Assembly: GCA_030740295.1 (NCBI GenBank)
Contig: JASLXP010000767.1
Span: 1 to 13,546 of the forward strand
Direction of reading: 5' to 3'
Length of the DNA: 13,546 nucleotides
DNA from: Planctomycetota bacterium
GTDB lineage: Bacteria; Planctomycetota; PUPC01; JACPCR01
Shown here in pieces: positions 1 to 5,414 of the stretch. The notes beneath the pieces are model-generated. The model was not told where the DNA came from, did no database searches, and saw nothing but the letters and a program-made list of their open reading frames with translations. The stretch's first letter is position 1; every line of letters starts with the position of its first letter. The translations under genes and the position numbers were made by a program.

Positions 1-757
1 CAACCATGGCCGGTGCCGCTTCAGAAACCGCACTTGTGAATCCAAATGTGCTGGTGGCAACGGCTCGGAGGCCTTTATCCGTCTTCTCCGCCACATAGGA
101 CATCACGTAGTACTCGAACACGGAGGCGCCGTCCTGCTGCTTAATGGTCATGTTCGCGCTGAGATAAAGAACGTCCTTCTTCAGCACCGTGAGATGGGGG
201 GCTTGATGCCACTGGCCATCGGCTGAGATATGACTCCATGAGTCACGACGCGGGCCGGAGGCTCCTTCCGAGAGAGTGAGCATGTAGTCCACGCCTTTCA
301 TACTGCCCTTCGCGATCCTCCCCGTACCGGGGTCGCCGTCGGCTTTGACGTACAGGTGGAAGACATGACTCCTCGCCTTGAAAGGCCGCGTGAACTCGAA
401 CTTGAATGCATGTCGGTCTCCTGCCAGCGGACAGTGCCAGACCTTCTCGACGACGTTCAGTTCAGCGTGTAGCGCTTCTTGTGCCTGAGCCTTCTCGTTC
501 CTGCCGACCAGGGTCCATCGGTAGTCGCGGTCGGGAGCCGCCCCAAGCAGTATCCTGAACTCGGCCGGCATGTCGTCAGCTTGGACTTTCTGCCCCACGT
601 CCTGTGCAGCGCTGTTAGCTCCAAAGGCCAGGAGGAGCGGGAGTATGGCGAACAGGGCAGACGCCCTGCCACCCAACTGCTTAGGTCTGGACCGCATGTA
701 TCGGTCTGACCACGCGGCAATGTGATACGAGAGCTTGTTCCACGGCATGGGTCTCAT
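1..757 (-). CDS. Secreted beta-sandwich (CBM9-like) protein, C-terminal part off the window
   Basis: The reading frame is open from an ATG at 757 to the left edge (252 codons, no stop), so the C-terminus is missing. A good ribosome-binding site (GAGGAG) lies 6 bases upstream of that ATG. A second in-frame ATG at 748 and a third at 697 are possible; the one at 697 gives a more normal signal peptide (RSRPKQ, then the hydrophobic run LFAILPLLLAF and a likely cleavage after NSAAQ). From the 757 start the N-region before the hydrophobic stretch is unusually long (about 34 residues). The mature part contains HVFHLYVKADGDPGTGR followed by KGVDYMLTLSEG, which resembles secreted beta-sandwich proteins with a D-x-D-x-x-T-G-R-type loop and a GxDY-L strand. 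I infer an exported, possibly carbohydrate-binding protein; no catalytic motif is visible. It starts 20 bases after the toxin stop codon on the same strand, so co-transcription with the toxin-antitoxin pair is possible. Confidence 0.7.
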   Translation of the reverse strand, partial: MRPMPWNKLSYHIAAWSDRYMRSRPKQLGGRASALFAILPLLLAFGANSAAQDVGQKVQADDMPAEFRILLGAAPDRDYRWTLVGRNEKAQAQEALHAELNVVEKVWHCPLAGDRHAFKFEFTRPFKARSHVFHLYVKADGDPGTGRIAKGSMKGVDYMLTLSEGASGPRRDSWSHISADGQWHQAPHLTVLKKDVLYLSANMTIKQQDGASVFEYYVMSYVAEKTDKGLRAVATSTFGFTSAVSEAAPAMV

Positions 758-777
758 AGTATTCTCCTCGGCATACG

Positions 778-1572
778 TCATCGGGAATCCTGGCTCTGTC
801 GGACTTCCTTAAACAAATCGCGTGCATCTTGGAAGGCTGCTTGCTGAGCCTGTTCAAGATTCTGTCCATTCTCTTCAGAAACTTTCGCGGCCCACGAGGG
901 ACCAACGGACTCGAGTTTCGCAAATTTCTCCATAAGGATTTCGTACGCCTCAGCGCCCAATCCATCAGCAATCAGCGGAACCAAGGCGTCTGCAAACGAT
1001 GCGAGTGACGGAAAGTGATTGTGCAGCACGAACGCGATGTCGTAGGCGTCCTTCTCCTTGGAGCGTTCCGTCATGGCAAATGCCTTGATCAAGACGAAGG
1101 CCTCAGGCCTGACAATTCGAGTTCGAACAACATTGTGTGCGCCGTCTGGCATTTCTCCCTCAATGGTGATCTCCTCGCAAGCTTCAAACGCCAGGTCGAC
1201 GCCGCGAAGCGTATTCAATTGCAGTTCATCAACCTGAATAGCGGCAGCTTTCTCGTTGTTCACGTACTCACCACTGATCAGATCAACTTTGACCGGATGA
1301 GCGGCTCCGGGAACGGTGCGGTAAAAGCGAGTCGGGGCGATTGCATGCGAATAGTTGTTCTCTTTCAGGCGCCCCAGAATGGTCGAGTAGGCATCTGAGC
1401 CGACTGCGCCTGGTCCGACTGCCAAGTCTACGTCTAACGAGCCCACATGGTTCTTGCCGGGGTACATCAAGTCGGGAACCCACCCGCCTACGATGACGAG
1501 ATCGTCTTTGAAGGCGCCAAGTATGTTGACCACCTCGATTAGAACTGCCCGCGCTGCGACCTGTTGATCCAT
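778..1572 (-). CDS. AbiEii-like nucleotidyltransferase toxin (type IV toxin-antitoxin)
   Basis: A 264-residue protein with the DNA polymerase beta-type nucleotidyltransferase layout of the AbiEii/AbiGii (MenT-like) family. Visible are the Gly-Gly-Trp turn (residues 29-31, VIVGGWVPDL), the acidic pair in SLDVDLAV (Asp47, Asp49), a third acidic residue in PVKVDLI (Asp97), and the downstream Lys163 and KEKDAYDIAF (Lys174-Asp175, Asp178) expected in this family. Family members act in the cytoplasm; the characterised ones transfer nucleotides from an NTP, in some cases onto tRNA, and block growth. The start is set at the ATG at 1572, which shares bases with the antitoxin stop codon (TGATG), a translational-coupling overlap; a GTG one codon earlier at 1575 is the alternative. 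A weak ribosome-binding site (GGAAGA) precedes it. All catalytic residues appear present, so it is probably functional. The exact substrate cannot be told from the sequence. Confidence 0.85.
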   Translation of the reverse strand: MDQQVAARAVLIEVVNILGAFKDDLVIVGGWVPDLMYPGKNHVGSLDVDLAVGPGAVGSDAYSTILGRLKENNYSHAIAPTRFYRTVPGAAHPVKVDLISGEYVNNEKAAAIQVDELQLNTLRGVDLAFEACEEITIEGEMPDGAHNVVRTRIVRPEAFVLIKAFAMTERSKEKDAYDIAFVLHNHFPSLASFADALVPLIADGLGAEAYEILMEKFAKLESVGPSWAAKVSEENGQNLEQAQQAAFQDARDLFKEVRQSQDSR

Positions 1573-2672
1573 CACGCGCTGTCTTCCTCTGCTGCTGCAG
1601 ACTCGAGTGCTTTGCGCAGGTGCTTTTCAAACACTGCTTCGGCCGCCTCCGATCCGCGGCCGGCCAGCGACTGGAGATCGAGCCAGGTCTGTAACGGTGA
1701 AGTGGTTCGCTCGGTCGCAGGCAGACGCCGCACGAAGACGCTCTTGTCGAAGGGCGTCAGCAGGACGAGGTTCGCGCCGGATTCGACTTCCTGGGCGCCG
1801 CAATCAACGCGTAGCGACTCAAGCCAACGCGGGCCGAACGCTTCCGGGCTGAGATACAGCGAAGCGACCGAATACCTCACTTCAGGAGCGTGCCTCCAGG
1901 CGGCTGAGAACCGTGCGAGCGCGTATTCGATGTCGGACTTTTCGCACCAGGCTGCGATTCTGCTTTCAATGGCTTCGGCTTCACCGCGCATGTAAAACTG
2001 ACGCTGGCCGGATGGTCCCGGATAGTTCCGATTCCACGCCTCTAAGAGATCAACAGGATGCTTCAGAAACAGGAGACGATCGTGGACAACAGCGTAGCTT
2101 TCGCGAATCAGCGCCTGTTTGATCTTGGATGCAAGCCCCAAACTGACGCTCACATCGGGGTGCCTGGCCAATTCGCTGACCTGCCATCCACGTTCCGGTT
2201 CATGAAGCATGGCCCGGACAATCCGGCTGGATTTGGGTGAGAACGGATCAGCGGTCTTCGGGTTCCGGCTCGACGCTTCGTTCGGAATACCCGAGCGTGA
2301 GATTAGTAGCCCCGACGCGCTGTCGATGATCTGGCAGTTGCCGGCATAGTCGACAAACGAGACTCCGTACTGTCTGGCAATCTCGGCCACACGCGGCGAG
2401 ATCACGGGGGCATAGACAATGCGGACCACACGGTCCGGCAGCGGCTTTCGCTGAAGCCGTTCAAACAGATCGGCTGCAATCTGCGGCGTAATCCGTTCCC
2501 GCACGTTAACGTGGAAGCGACAGGAAGGTCCGCACGGATCTGAGACAATCTTGACGTCGCTCCGGGTGTTCTCGTCTGCAGGTTCCGATACAAGCTGAAA
2601 GTCACCCAGTTCAGCGAAGATGCTGCTGATCACGTGTTCGAATCTGGCCATATGTTGTTCGGCTTGCGCCAT
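1572..2672 (-). CDS. AbiEi-like antitoxin and autorepressor (type IV toxin-antitoxin)
   Basis: A 366-residue cytoplasmic protein matching the longer AbiEi-type antitoxins found beside AbiEii-like nucleotidyltransferases. Residues about 80-130 (RIVYAPVISP, then GVSFVDYAGNCQII and GLLISRSG) have the pattern P-x-V-x-P..GV-x-x-x-D-x-x-GN seen in the restriction-endonuclease-like domain of this group. Residues about 143-205 (FSPKSSRIVRAMLHEPERGW..VSELA) form a winged helix-turn-helix suited to DNA binding. The rest (about 210-366) is less conserved. AbiEi proteins neutralise the partner toxin and repress their own operon by binding inverted repeats, and a matching site overlaps the promoter here. 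The start at 2672 has a ribosome-binding site GGAG six bases upstream; an in-frame ATG seven codons later is the alternative. The toxin gene follows with a TGATG overlap. Confidence 0.82.
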   Translation of the reverse strand: MAQAEQHMARFEHVISSIFAELGDFQLVSEPADENTRSDVKIVSDPCGPSCRFHVNVRERITPQIAADLFERLQRKPLPDRVVRIVYAPVISPRVAEIARQYGVSFVDYAGNCQIIDSASGLLISRSGIPNEASSRNPKTADPFSPKSSRIVRAMLHEPERGWQVSELARHPDVSVSLGLASKIKQALIRESYAVVHDRLLFLKHPVDLLEAWNRNYPGPSGQRQFYMRGEAEAIESRIAAWCEKSDIEYALARFSAAWRHAPEVRYSVASLYLSPEAFGPRWLESLRVDCGAQEVESGANLVLLTPFDKSVFVRRLPATERTTSPLQTWLDLQSLAGRGSEAAEAVFEKHLRKALESAAAEEDSA

Positions 2673-2734
2673 ATTTCACTCCAATCAACGATTTCACTAC
2701 GTAGTAAATATATCCGAAGTAGTGAAAGCCTCAA
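2673..2734 (-). promoter_or_regulatory. Promoter and operator of the toxin-antitoxin operon
   Basis: On the minus strand a -35 TTGAGG (2729-2734) and a -10 TATATT (2707-2712) are separated by 16 bases. The half-site TTTCACTAC is repeated around them. Bases 2692-2700 and 2719-2727 form a perfect 9-bp inverted repeat with an 18-base spacer. A degenerate copy GTAGTAAAT (2701-2709) abuts the first and makes a near palindrome centred on TACGTA, overlapping the -10. A fourth partial copy ATTTCACT (2673-2680) overlaps the ribosome-binding site. One half-site lies between -35 and -10, where a bound repressor would exclude RNA polymerase. This fits known AbiEi autoregulation; binding itself is inferred. 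Confidence 0.65.
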
Positions 2735-2868
2735 GCTGTTCCCCTTGAGTCCCAAGCGCCTTGCCTGCACCCGCACGGAACGCGCGCTCCAGTGCACAGG
2801 CCAGGCAGGTTTTGGTGTGCCTTCTGGCATAGGAAGGTGAGAGTATGTAGACTCGCCGGGTCGTCGCG

Positions 2869-2887
2869 ATCTCGAGTAAATCTCGAG
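2869..2887. repeat. Direct repeat ATCTCGAG x2 upstream of fumarase alpha
   Basis: Two perfect copies of ATCTCGAG (2869-2876 and 2880-2887), spaced 11 bases start to start (one helical turn), lie 36 bases before the fumarase alpha start codon. CTCGAG is itself palindromic. One-turn spacing would suit a regulator binding upstream of the fumarase operon, but no regulator can be named and a chance repeat is possible. The rest of the divergent intergenic region (2735-2868) shows only a 6-bp inverted repeat CTCAAG/CTTGAG (2730-2735, 2744-2749) next to the toxin-antitoxin promoter. Confidence 0.35.
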
Positions 2888-2922
2888 CAATCACGATTCG
2901 TTTCCGCCCGCAGGGATGCATC

Positions 2923-3789
2923 ATGGATATCACAGAACCAGGACTGGAACTTGTACGTCGATGCGCGTGCGAACTGCCCCCGGATGTCCAAAAGGCGCTG
3001 GCCGAAGCTCGGGATCGTGAGGAGGGAGGCAGCATGGCGCACAGCGTCTTCGCCTCCATACTGGAAAATGTGGAACTCGCGGGAAGGGACAGCCTGCCCA
3101 TGTGCCAGGACACGGGCGCGCCGACATTCTGGATTTACTACCCGAGGGCGTACTCTCAGAAAGAGATGGAGGAACAGTTGACGGAGGCGGTGATTAAGGC
3201 ATCCGGTGTACCCTACCTGAGGCCGAACGCGGTCGATCCCGTCACCGGTAAGAACTCGGGTGACAACACGGGGAACGGGGCGCCTGTGTTCCACTGCCAC
3301 GAGTGGGACGAGGACCACCTGAAAGTGGACCTCATGCTCAAAGGAGGCGGTTCCGAGAACGTCAGCGCGCAGTACAAGCTGCCGGAGCCTTCCCTCGGCG
3401 CCGGACGTAACCTGGAGGGCGTGCGGAAGTGCGTGATTGACGCGGTGTTTCAGGCCCAGGGCAAAGGCTGCGCTCCGGGCATTATCGGGCTCGGCATTGG
3501 CGGCAACCGGGACACCGGTATCACATTCGCCAAGCAGGCGCTCATGCGCAAGTTAGACGAGCCCAACCCGGACCCCGCGCTGGACGAACTCGAGAAGGGC
3601 CTCCTGGAGGACCTCAATTCATTGGGGATCGGGGGCATGGGTTTTGGGGGCAAGACGACGGTGCTGTCGGTGAAGGCGGTCTCTCTCCACAGGCTGCCCG
3701 CGTGCTTCTTTGTATCAGTCGCGTACATGTGCTGGGCCATGCGACGGCACACTATGATCATCAAAGGGGGGGAGGTGTCCTATGACTGA
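2923..3789 (+). CDS. Class I fumarase (fumarate hydratase), alpha subunit
   Basis: A 288-residue protein equivalent to the N-terminal domain of class I [4Fe-4S] fumarases, which reversibly hydrate fumarate to L-malate in the cytoplasm. The three cluster cysteines are visible: Cys61 in MCQDTG, Cys183 in GKGCAPGIIGLGIGG, and Cys270 in AYMCWAMRR. The substrate-binding motif KGGGSEN is at 140-146, and GFGGKTT at 240-246 is typical. Length matches the separate alpha subunits of two-gene enzymes. The start at 2923 has CAGGGA six bases upstream. The gene overlaps the beta subunit by 8 bases, so the two are surely co-translated. The related L-tartrate dehydratase alpha subunit has the same architecture and cannot be excluded from sequence alone, although the motifs read more like fumarase. 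The last third of its C-terminus (codons for ACFFVSVAYMCWAMRRH) is duplicated almost perfectly at 11066-11118. Confidence 0.9.
   Translation: MDITEPGLELVRRCACELPPDVQKALAEARDREEGGSMAHSVFASILENVELAGRDSLPMCQDTGAPTFWIYYPRAYSQKEMEEQLTEAVIKASGVPYLRPNAVDPVTGKNSGDNTGNGAPVFHCHEWDEDHLKVDLMLKGGGSENVSAQYKLPEPSLGAGRNLEGVRKCVIDAVFQAQGKGCAPGIIGLGIGGNRDTGITFAKQALMRKLDEPNPDPALDELEKGLLEDLNSLGIGGMGFGGKTTVLSVKAVSLHRLPACFFVSVAYMCWAMRRHTMIIKGGEVSYD
3699..3751 (+). repeat. 53-bp direct repeat, copy A (native fumarase alpha 3' end)
   Basis: Bases 3699-3751 match 11066-11118 at 52 of 53 positions; the single difference is G3723 against A11090, a synonymous Ala codon change. Here it is the genuine coding end of fumarase alpha, including the codon for the third cluster cysteine. 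Confidence 0.95.
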
Positions 3790-4363
3790 GCTGAAGGTAC
3801 CGTGCGACGAGGCTGCGATCAGGGAGCTCAAGTGCGGCGATTTCGTCGAGATTACGGGAGTCATCGTCACTGGCAGGGATGCCGCGCACACGTTCCTGCT
3901 CGAGGAAGACCGTGAGGTCTACCGGAAGCTCCTCGACGGCACCGTCATCTACCACTGCGGGCCAGTCGTCAAGAAGGACAACGGGGAGTGGCGATTCCTG
4001 TCCGCCGGGCCAACAACGAGCGCGCGGGAAGAGCCCTACCAGTACGACGTGATCAAAAACTACGGCCTGAGGGGTGTCATCGGCAAGGGGGGCATGGGCC
4101 CGAAGACCCTGAAGGCGTGCGAGGAATTCGGCGCCGTATACCTGCACGCGCTCGGCGGCGCGGGCGCGCTTGCGGCCGCCAGAGTCAAGAAGGTGCACGA
4201 TGTCAAGATGCTTGACGAGTTCGGCGTGCCCGAGGCCTTCTGGGTGATCGAGGTCGAGAAGTTCCCTGTGATCGTGACCATGGACTCACACGGCAAAAAC
4301 CTGCACGACGATATCCGGGAGAACTCCGAGAAGGCCTACAAGACGCTCCTCGAAAGGGAGTGA
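3782..4363 (+). CDS. Class I fumarase (fumarate hydratase), beta subunit
   Basis: A 193-residue protein matching the C-terminal (beta) domain of class I fumarases, which pairs with the alpha subunit to complete the active site. Visible are GDFVEITGVIVTGRDAAH near the N-terminus (residues about 19-36), the active-site loop SAGPTTSAR (about 75-83), GKGGMG (about 101-106), and EAFWVIEVEKFPVIVTMD near the C-terminus, all in family order. The ATG at 3782 lies inside the end of the alpha gene and is preceded by a purine-rich GGGGGGGAGG ribosome-binding stretch. Length is normal for a stand-alone beta subunit. The L-tartrate dehydratase beta subunit is the close alternative. Nothing in the reading frame looks damaged, so the pair is probably an active enzyme. 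Confidence 0.9.
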   Translation: MTELKVPCDEAAIRELKCGDFVEITGVIVTGRDAAHTFLLEEDREVYRKLLDGTVIYHCGPVVKKDNGEWRFLSAGPTTSAREEPYQYDVIKNYGLRGVIGKGGMGPKTLKACEEFGAVYLHALGGAGALAAARVKKVHDVKMLDEFGVPEAFWVIEVEKFPVIVTMDSHGKNLHDDIRENSEKAYKTLLERE

Positions 4364-4462
4364 CCTTGAGCAAGACGGGGCCTGTCGGTGGGAAAAGGCC
4401 GAATGCAGGGAGAACGCAAATGCGCGGGCGTAGAATGCTTGTCACACTGTTAGGGCTTCCTG

Positions 4463-4540
4463 ATGGGTGACCAACGACGAATGATTGGGTTGGCCATAAC
4501 ATTCATTAGCATTGGCTTGTTCCACTGGGCGATCAAGTGA
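4463..4540 (+). CDS. Possible 25-residue membrane peptide at the cassette start
   Basis: An ATG 13 bases inside the cassette begins a 25-residue frame with a charged N-terminus (GDQRR) and a single hydrophobic helix ending in HWAIK. Its position fits the usual cassette gene start, and it overlaps the start of the 144-residue frame in another phase. It could be the true start of the cassette gene with a frameshift, a separate micro-protein, or chance. No clear Shine-Dalgarno sequence is present, as is frequent in cassettes. Confidence 0.3.
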   Translation: MGDQRRMIGLAITFISIGLFHWAIK

Positions 4541-4946
4541 AAGATGGCAGATTCCGCAAGCCAAGAATCAAGAGCCTGTCGAGTATCTACGCGAACACAT
4601 CAAGGACACCAACCATGATGAAGCGATACTTGCCATAATCGAAAGCCATGTCTTCTTACTTGATGTGATTCGTTGGCTGAGTTGCACGTTGATCGCCTTG
4701 GGTGCATCGCTTGTTCATGGTGGCAGGCGGCCAGTCAACATACAGCTTGCGCTCAGCCTGACATACGTGGCTACATTTCTATTCTTCCCATCGATTCGTC
4801 AGTTGTTCGAGAACATCTATATAAACAACTTGGCCAGAGGTATAGCCGAACCGCTCTGCACAGTGATAGTGACTTGGTTAACATATACTTGCAGCAGAAA
4901 ATGTCTCCAAATCAAGACGCAGGCTCGTGAGCCAATCACGCCCTGA
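4512..4946 (+). CDS. Cassette-borne small predicted membrane protein, unknown function
   Basis: An open frame of 144 residues starting at a TTG codon and ending with a TGA that lies inside the attC left core. I do not recognise the family. Hydrophobic stretches at about 47-68 (HVFLLDVIRWLSCTLIALGA), 77-93 and 110-127 suggest three membrane segments; the start of the frame (residues 1-30) is polar. The start codon is doubtful: there is no internal Met and no convincing ribosome-binding site. An ATG at 4463, only 13 bases from the cassette edge where cassette genes usually begin, opens a different frame of 25 residues that reads like a membrane segment (MIGLAITFISIGLFHWAI) and stops at 4538-4540. 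Either two overlapping small genes exist or a frameshift near 4530 has split one longer membrane protein. Such proteins are common cargo in cassettes but the role is unknown. Confidence 0.45.
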   Translation: MACSTGRSSERWQIPQAKNQEPVEYLREHIKDTNHDEAILAIIESHVFLLDVIRWLSCTLIALGASLVHGGRRPVNIQLALSLTYVATFLFFPSIRQLFENIYINNLARGIAEPLCTVIVTWLTYTCSRKCLQIKTQAREPITP

Positions 4947-5082
4947 CAGATCACTCAAGAGGACTGGCACGATTGCCGCGATTGAAGGCTTCTCCTACTT
5001 TGAACTTTTTCGTTTGATTCACGGGGGGCAGGCGCTCGTGGGGGCAGGTGCTCGTGCCAGCCTCTTAGCTCCAACGTTGGCT
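4940..5082 (+). other. attC-like recombination site
   Basis: Left core GCCCTGAC (4940-4947), then arm AAGAGG-A-CTGGCACGA (4957-4972). The right arm TCGTGCCAGCCTCTT (5052-5066) is followed by right core AACGTTGGC (5073-5081). The arms pair over 15 bp with one unpaired base, A4963, in the left arm only, the extrahelical base that gives attC sites their strand polarity. The unpaired central spacers (about 4948-4956 and 5067-5072) and the total length near 140 bases fit the upper size range of attC sites. The CTTAGCTCCAACGTT right end is similar to many chromosomal and environmental attC ends. The loop (4973-5051) contains a 16-bp tandem repeat. The right core as inserted (GTTGGCT) belongs to the host gene, so it need not match the GTTRRRY consensus. 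Confidence 0.75.
5025..5056. repeat. 16-bp tandem repeat within the attC loop
   Basis: GGGGCAGGCGCTCGTG (5025-5040) is followed immediately by GGGGCAGGTGCTCGTG (5041-5056), one mismatch. The second copy supplies the TCGTG that begins the right attC arm, so the repeat looks like a local slippage duplication of part of that arm, enlarging the loop. Confidence 0.7.
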
Positions 5083-5229
5083 ACCTGACCTCCGCTCCAC
5101 TCATAGCGGAGGCGATCTCCGTCGGGCCGGAAAAGTGCGCCATTATTCTGCCGTCGGATCTGGACGCGCTGCCGACATCCAACGGCAAGAACGTGTTGGA
5201 CGGGGCCGACGCAAAGAGAAGATGATCTG

Positions 5230-5400
5230 ATGGCGGGTGTGAGGGAAGAGGACATACTGGCCGGCAAGCTCGTCTCTCCCCGCGCCCGGCAGAAGGTCCT
5301 GGTCAATCAGGCCACGGGCGTGATTCCTGAAGAGGACGACTGGGCTCAGCTCAAAGGGAAGGACGGCCCCGACGAGCCGCTCATCTTCACCGGCATCTGA
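5230..5400 (+). CDS. Short hypothetical ORF (56 aa), possibly the 3' remnant of a larger gene
   Basis: ATG at 5230 opens 56 codons ending at a TGA 14 bases before the next gene. The product is soluble and charged, with EEDILAGKLVSPRARQKV near the start and DEPLIFTGI at the end; I do not recognise it. It lacks a clear ribosome-binding site, and the frame is open upstream to at least 5140 without a start, so it may be the surviving C-terminal end of a gene whose middle was deleted next to the DUF4838 remnant ending at 5225. Codon use looks like real coding sequence (GC-rich third positions), which supports a genuine fragment. Confidence 0.4.
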   Translation: MAGVREEDILAGKLVSPRARQKVLVNQATGVIPEEDDWAQLKGKDGPDEPLIFTGI

Positions 5401-5414
5401 ATAACGAGGAGCAC

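Larger units (their letters stand above)
4450..5076 (+). mobile_element. Solitary integron-type gene cassette (attC-bearing)
   Basis: The segment is bounded by GTT triplets: G4449-TTAGGGC at the left and AACG5076-TTGGC at the right, the cut position used by integron integrases. It holds a short-protein ORF in the same orientation, and a 3' attC-like hairpin site within which the ORF stop codon falls, as is usual in cassettes. Its first bases (GTTAGGGC, counting the flanking G) are nearly the reverse complement of the attC left core GCCCTGAC (7 of 8), so the circularised cassette would have matched R' and R'' cores. Excision would restore the disrupted DUF4838 gene seamlessly. The segment looks less GC-rich than its surroundings. 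No integrase gene or second cassette lies in the window, so this looks like an insertion at a secondary site outside an integron. Confidence 0.75.
4420..5225 (+). pseudogene. DUF4838-family gene, decayed and split by a gene cassette
   Basis: An ATG at 4420 with a ribosome-binding site (AGGGAGA) opens a coding sequence (RGRRMLVTLL) clearly paralogous to the start of the protein at 11638 (RRLRMLITLL). Homology stops at 4449 and resumes at 5077, where TSAPLIAEA..VGPEKCAIIL corresponds to TSAPLMAET..VRPEKCAIVL of the paralogue. The 627 bases between are a gene cassette. Joining 4449 to 5077 gives ACACTGTTGGCTACC, matching the paralogue's ACGCTGCTGGCTACTG codon for codon through the signal peptide. 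One base is missing near 5085 (CTACCTGACC against CTACTGTGACG), shifting the frame. Homology fades near NGKNVLDGADAKR and the frame stops at 5223-5225. Only about 65 codons of a gene expected to have over 600 remain, so it is a dead remnant. In its uninterrupted 5' piece the frame now ends at 4468 (TGA). Confidence 0.75.

Noticed and set aside
4060..4296. Minus-strand frames inside the fumarase genes
   Set aside because: Shadows of strongly recognised genes on the plus strand; no independent evidence.
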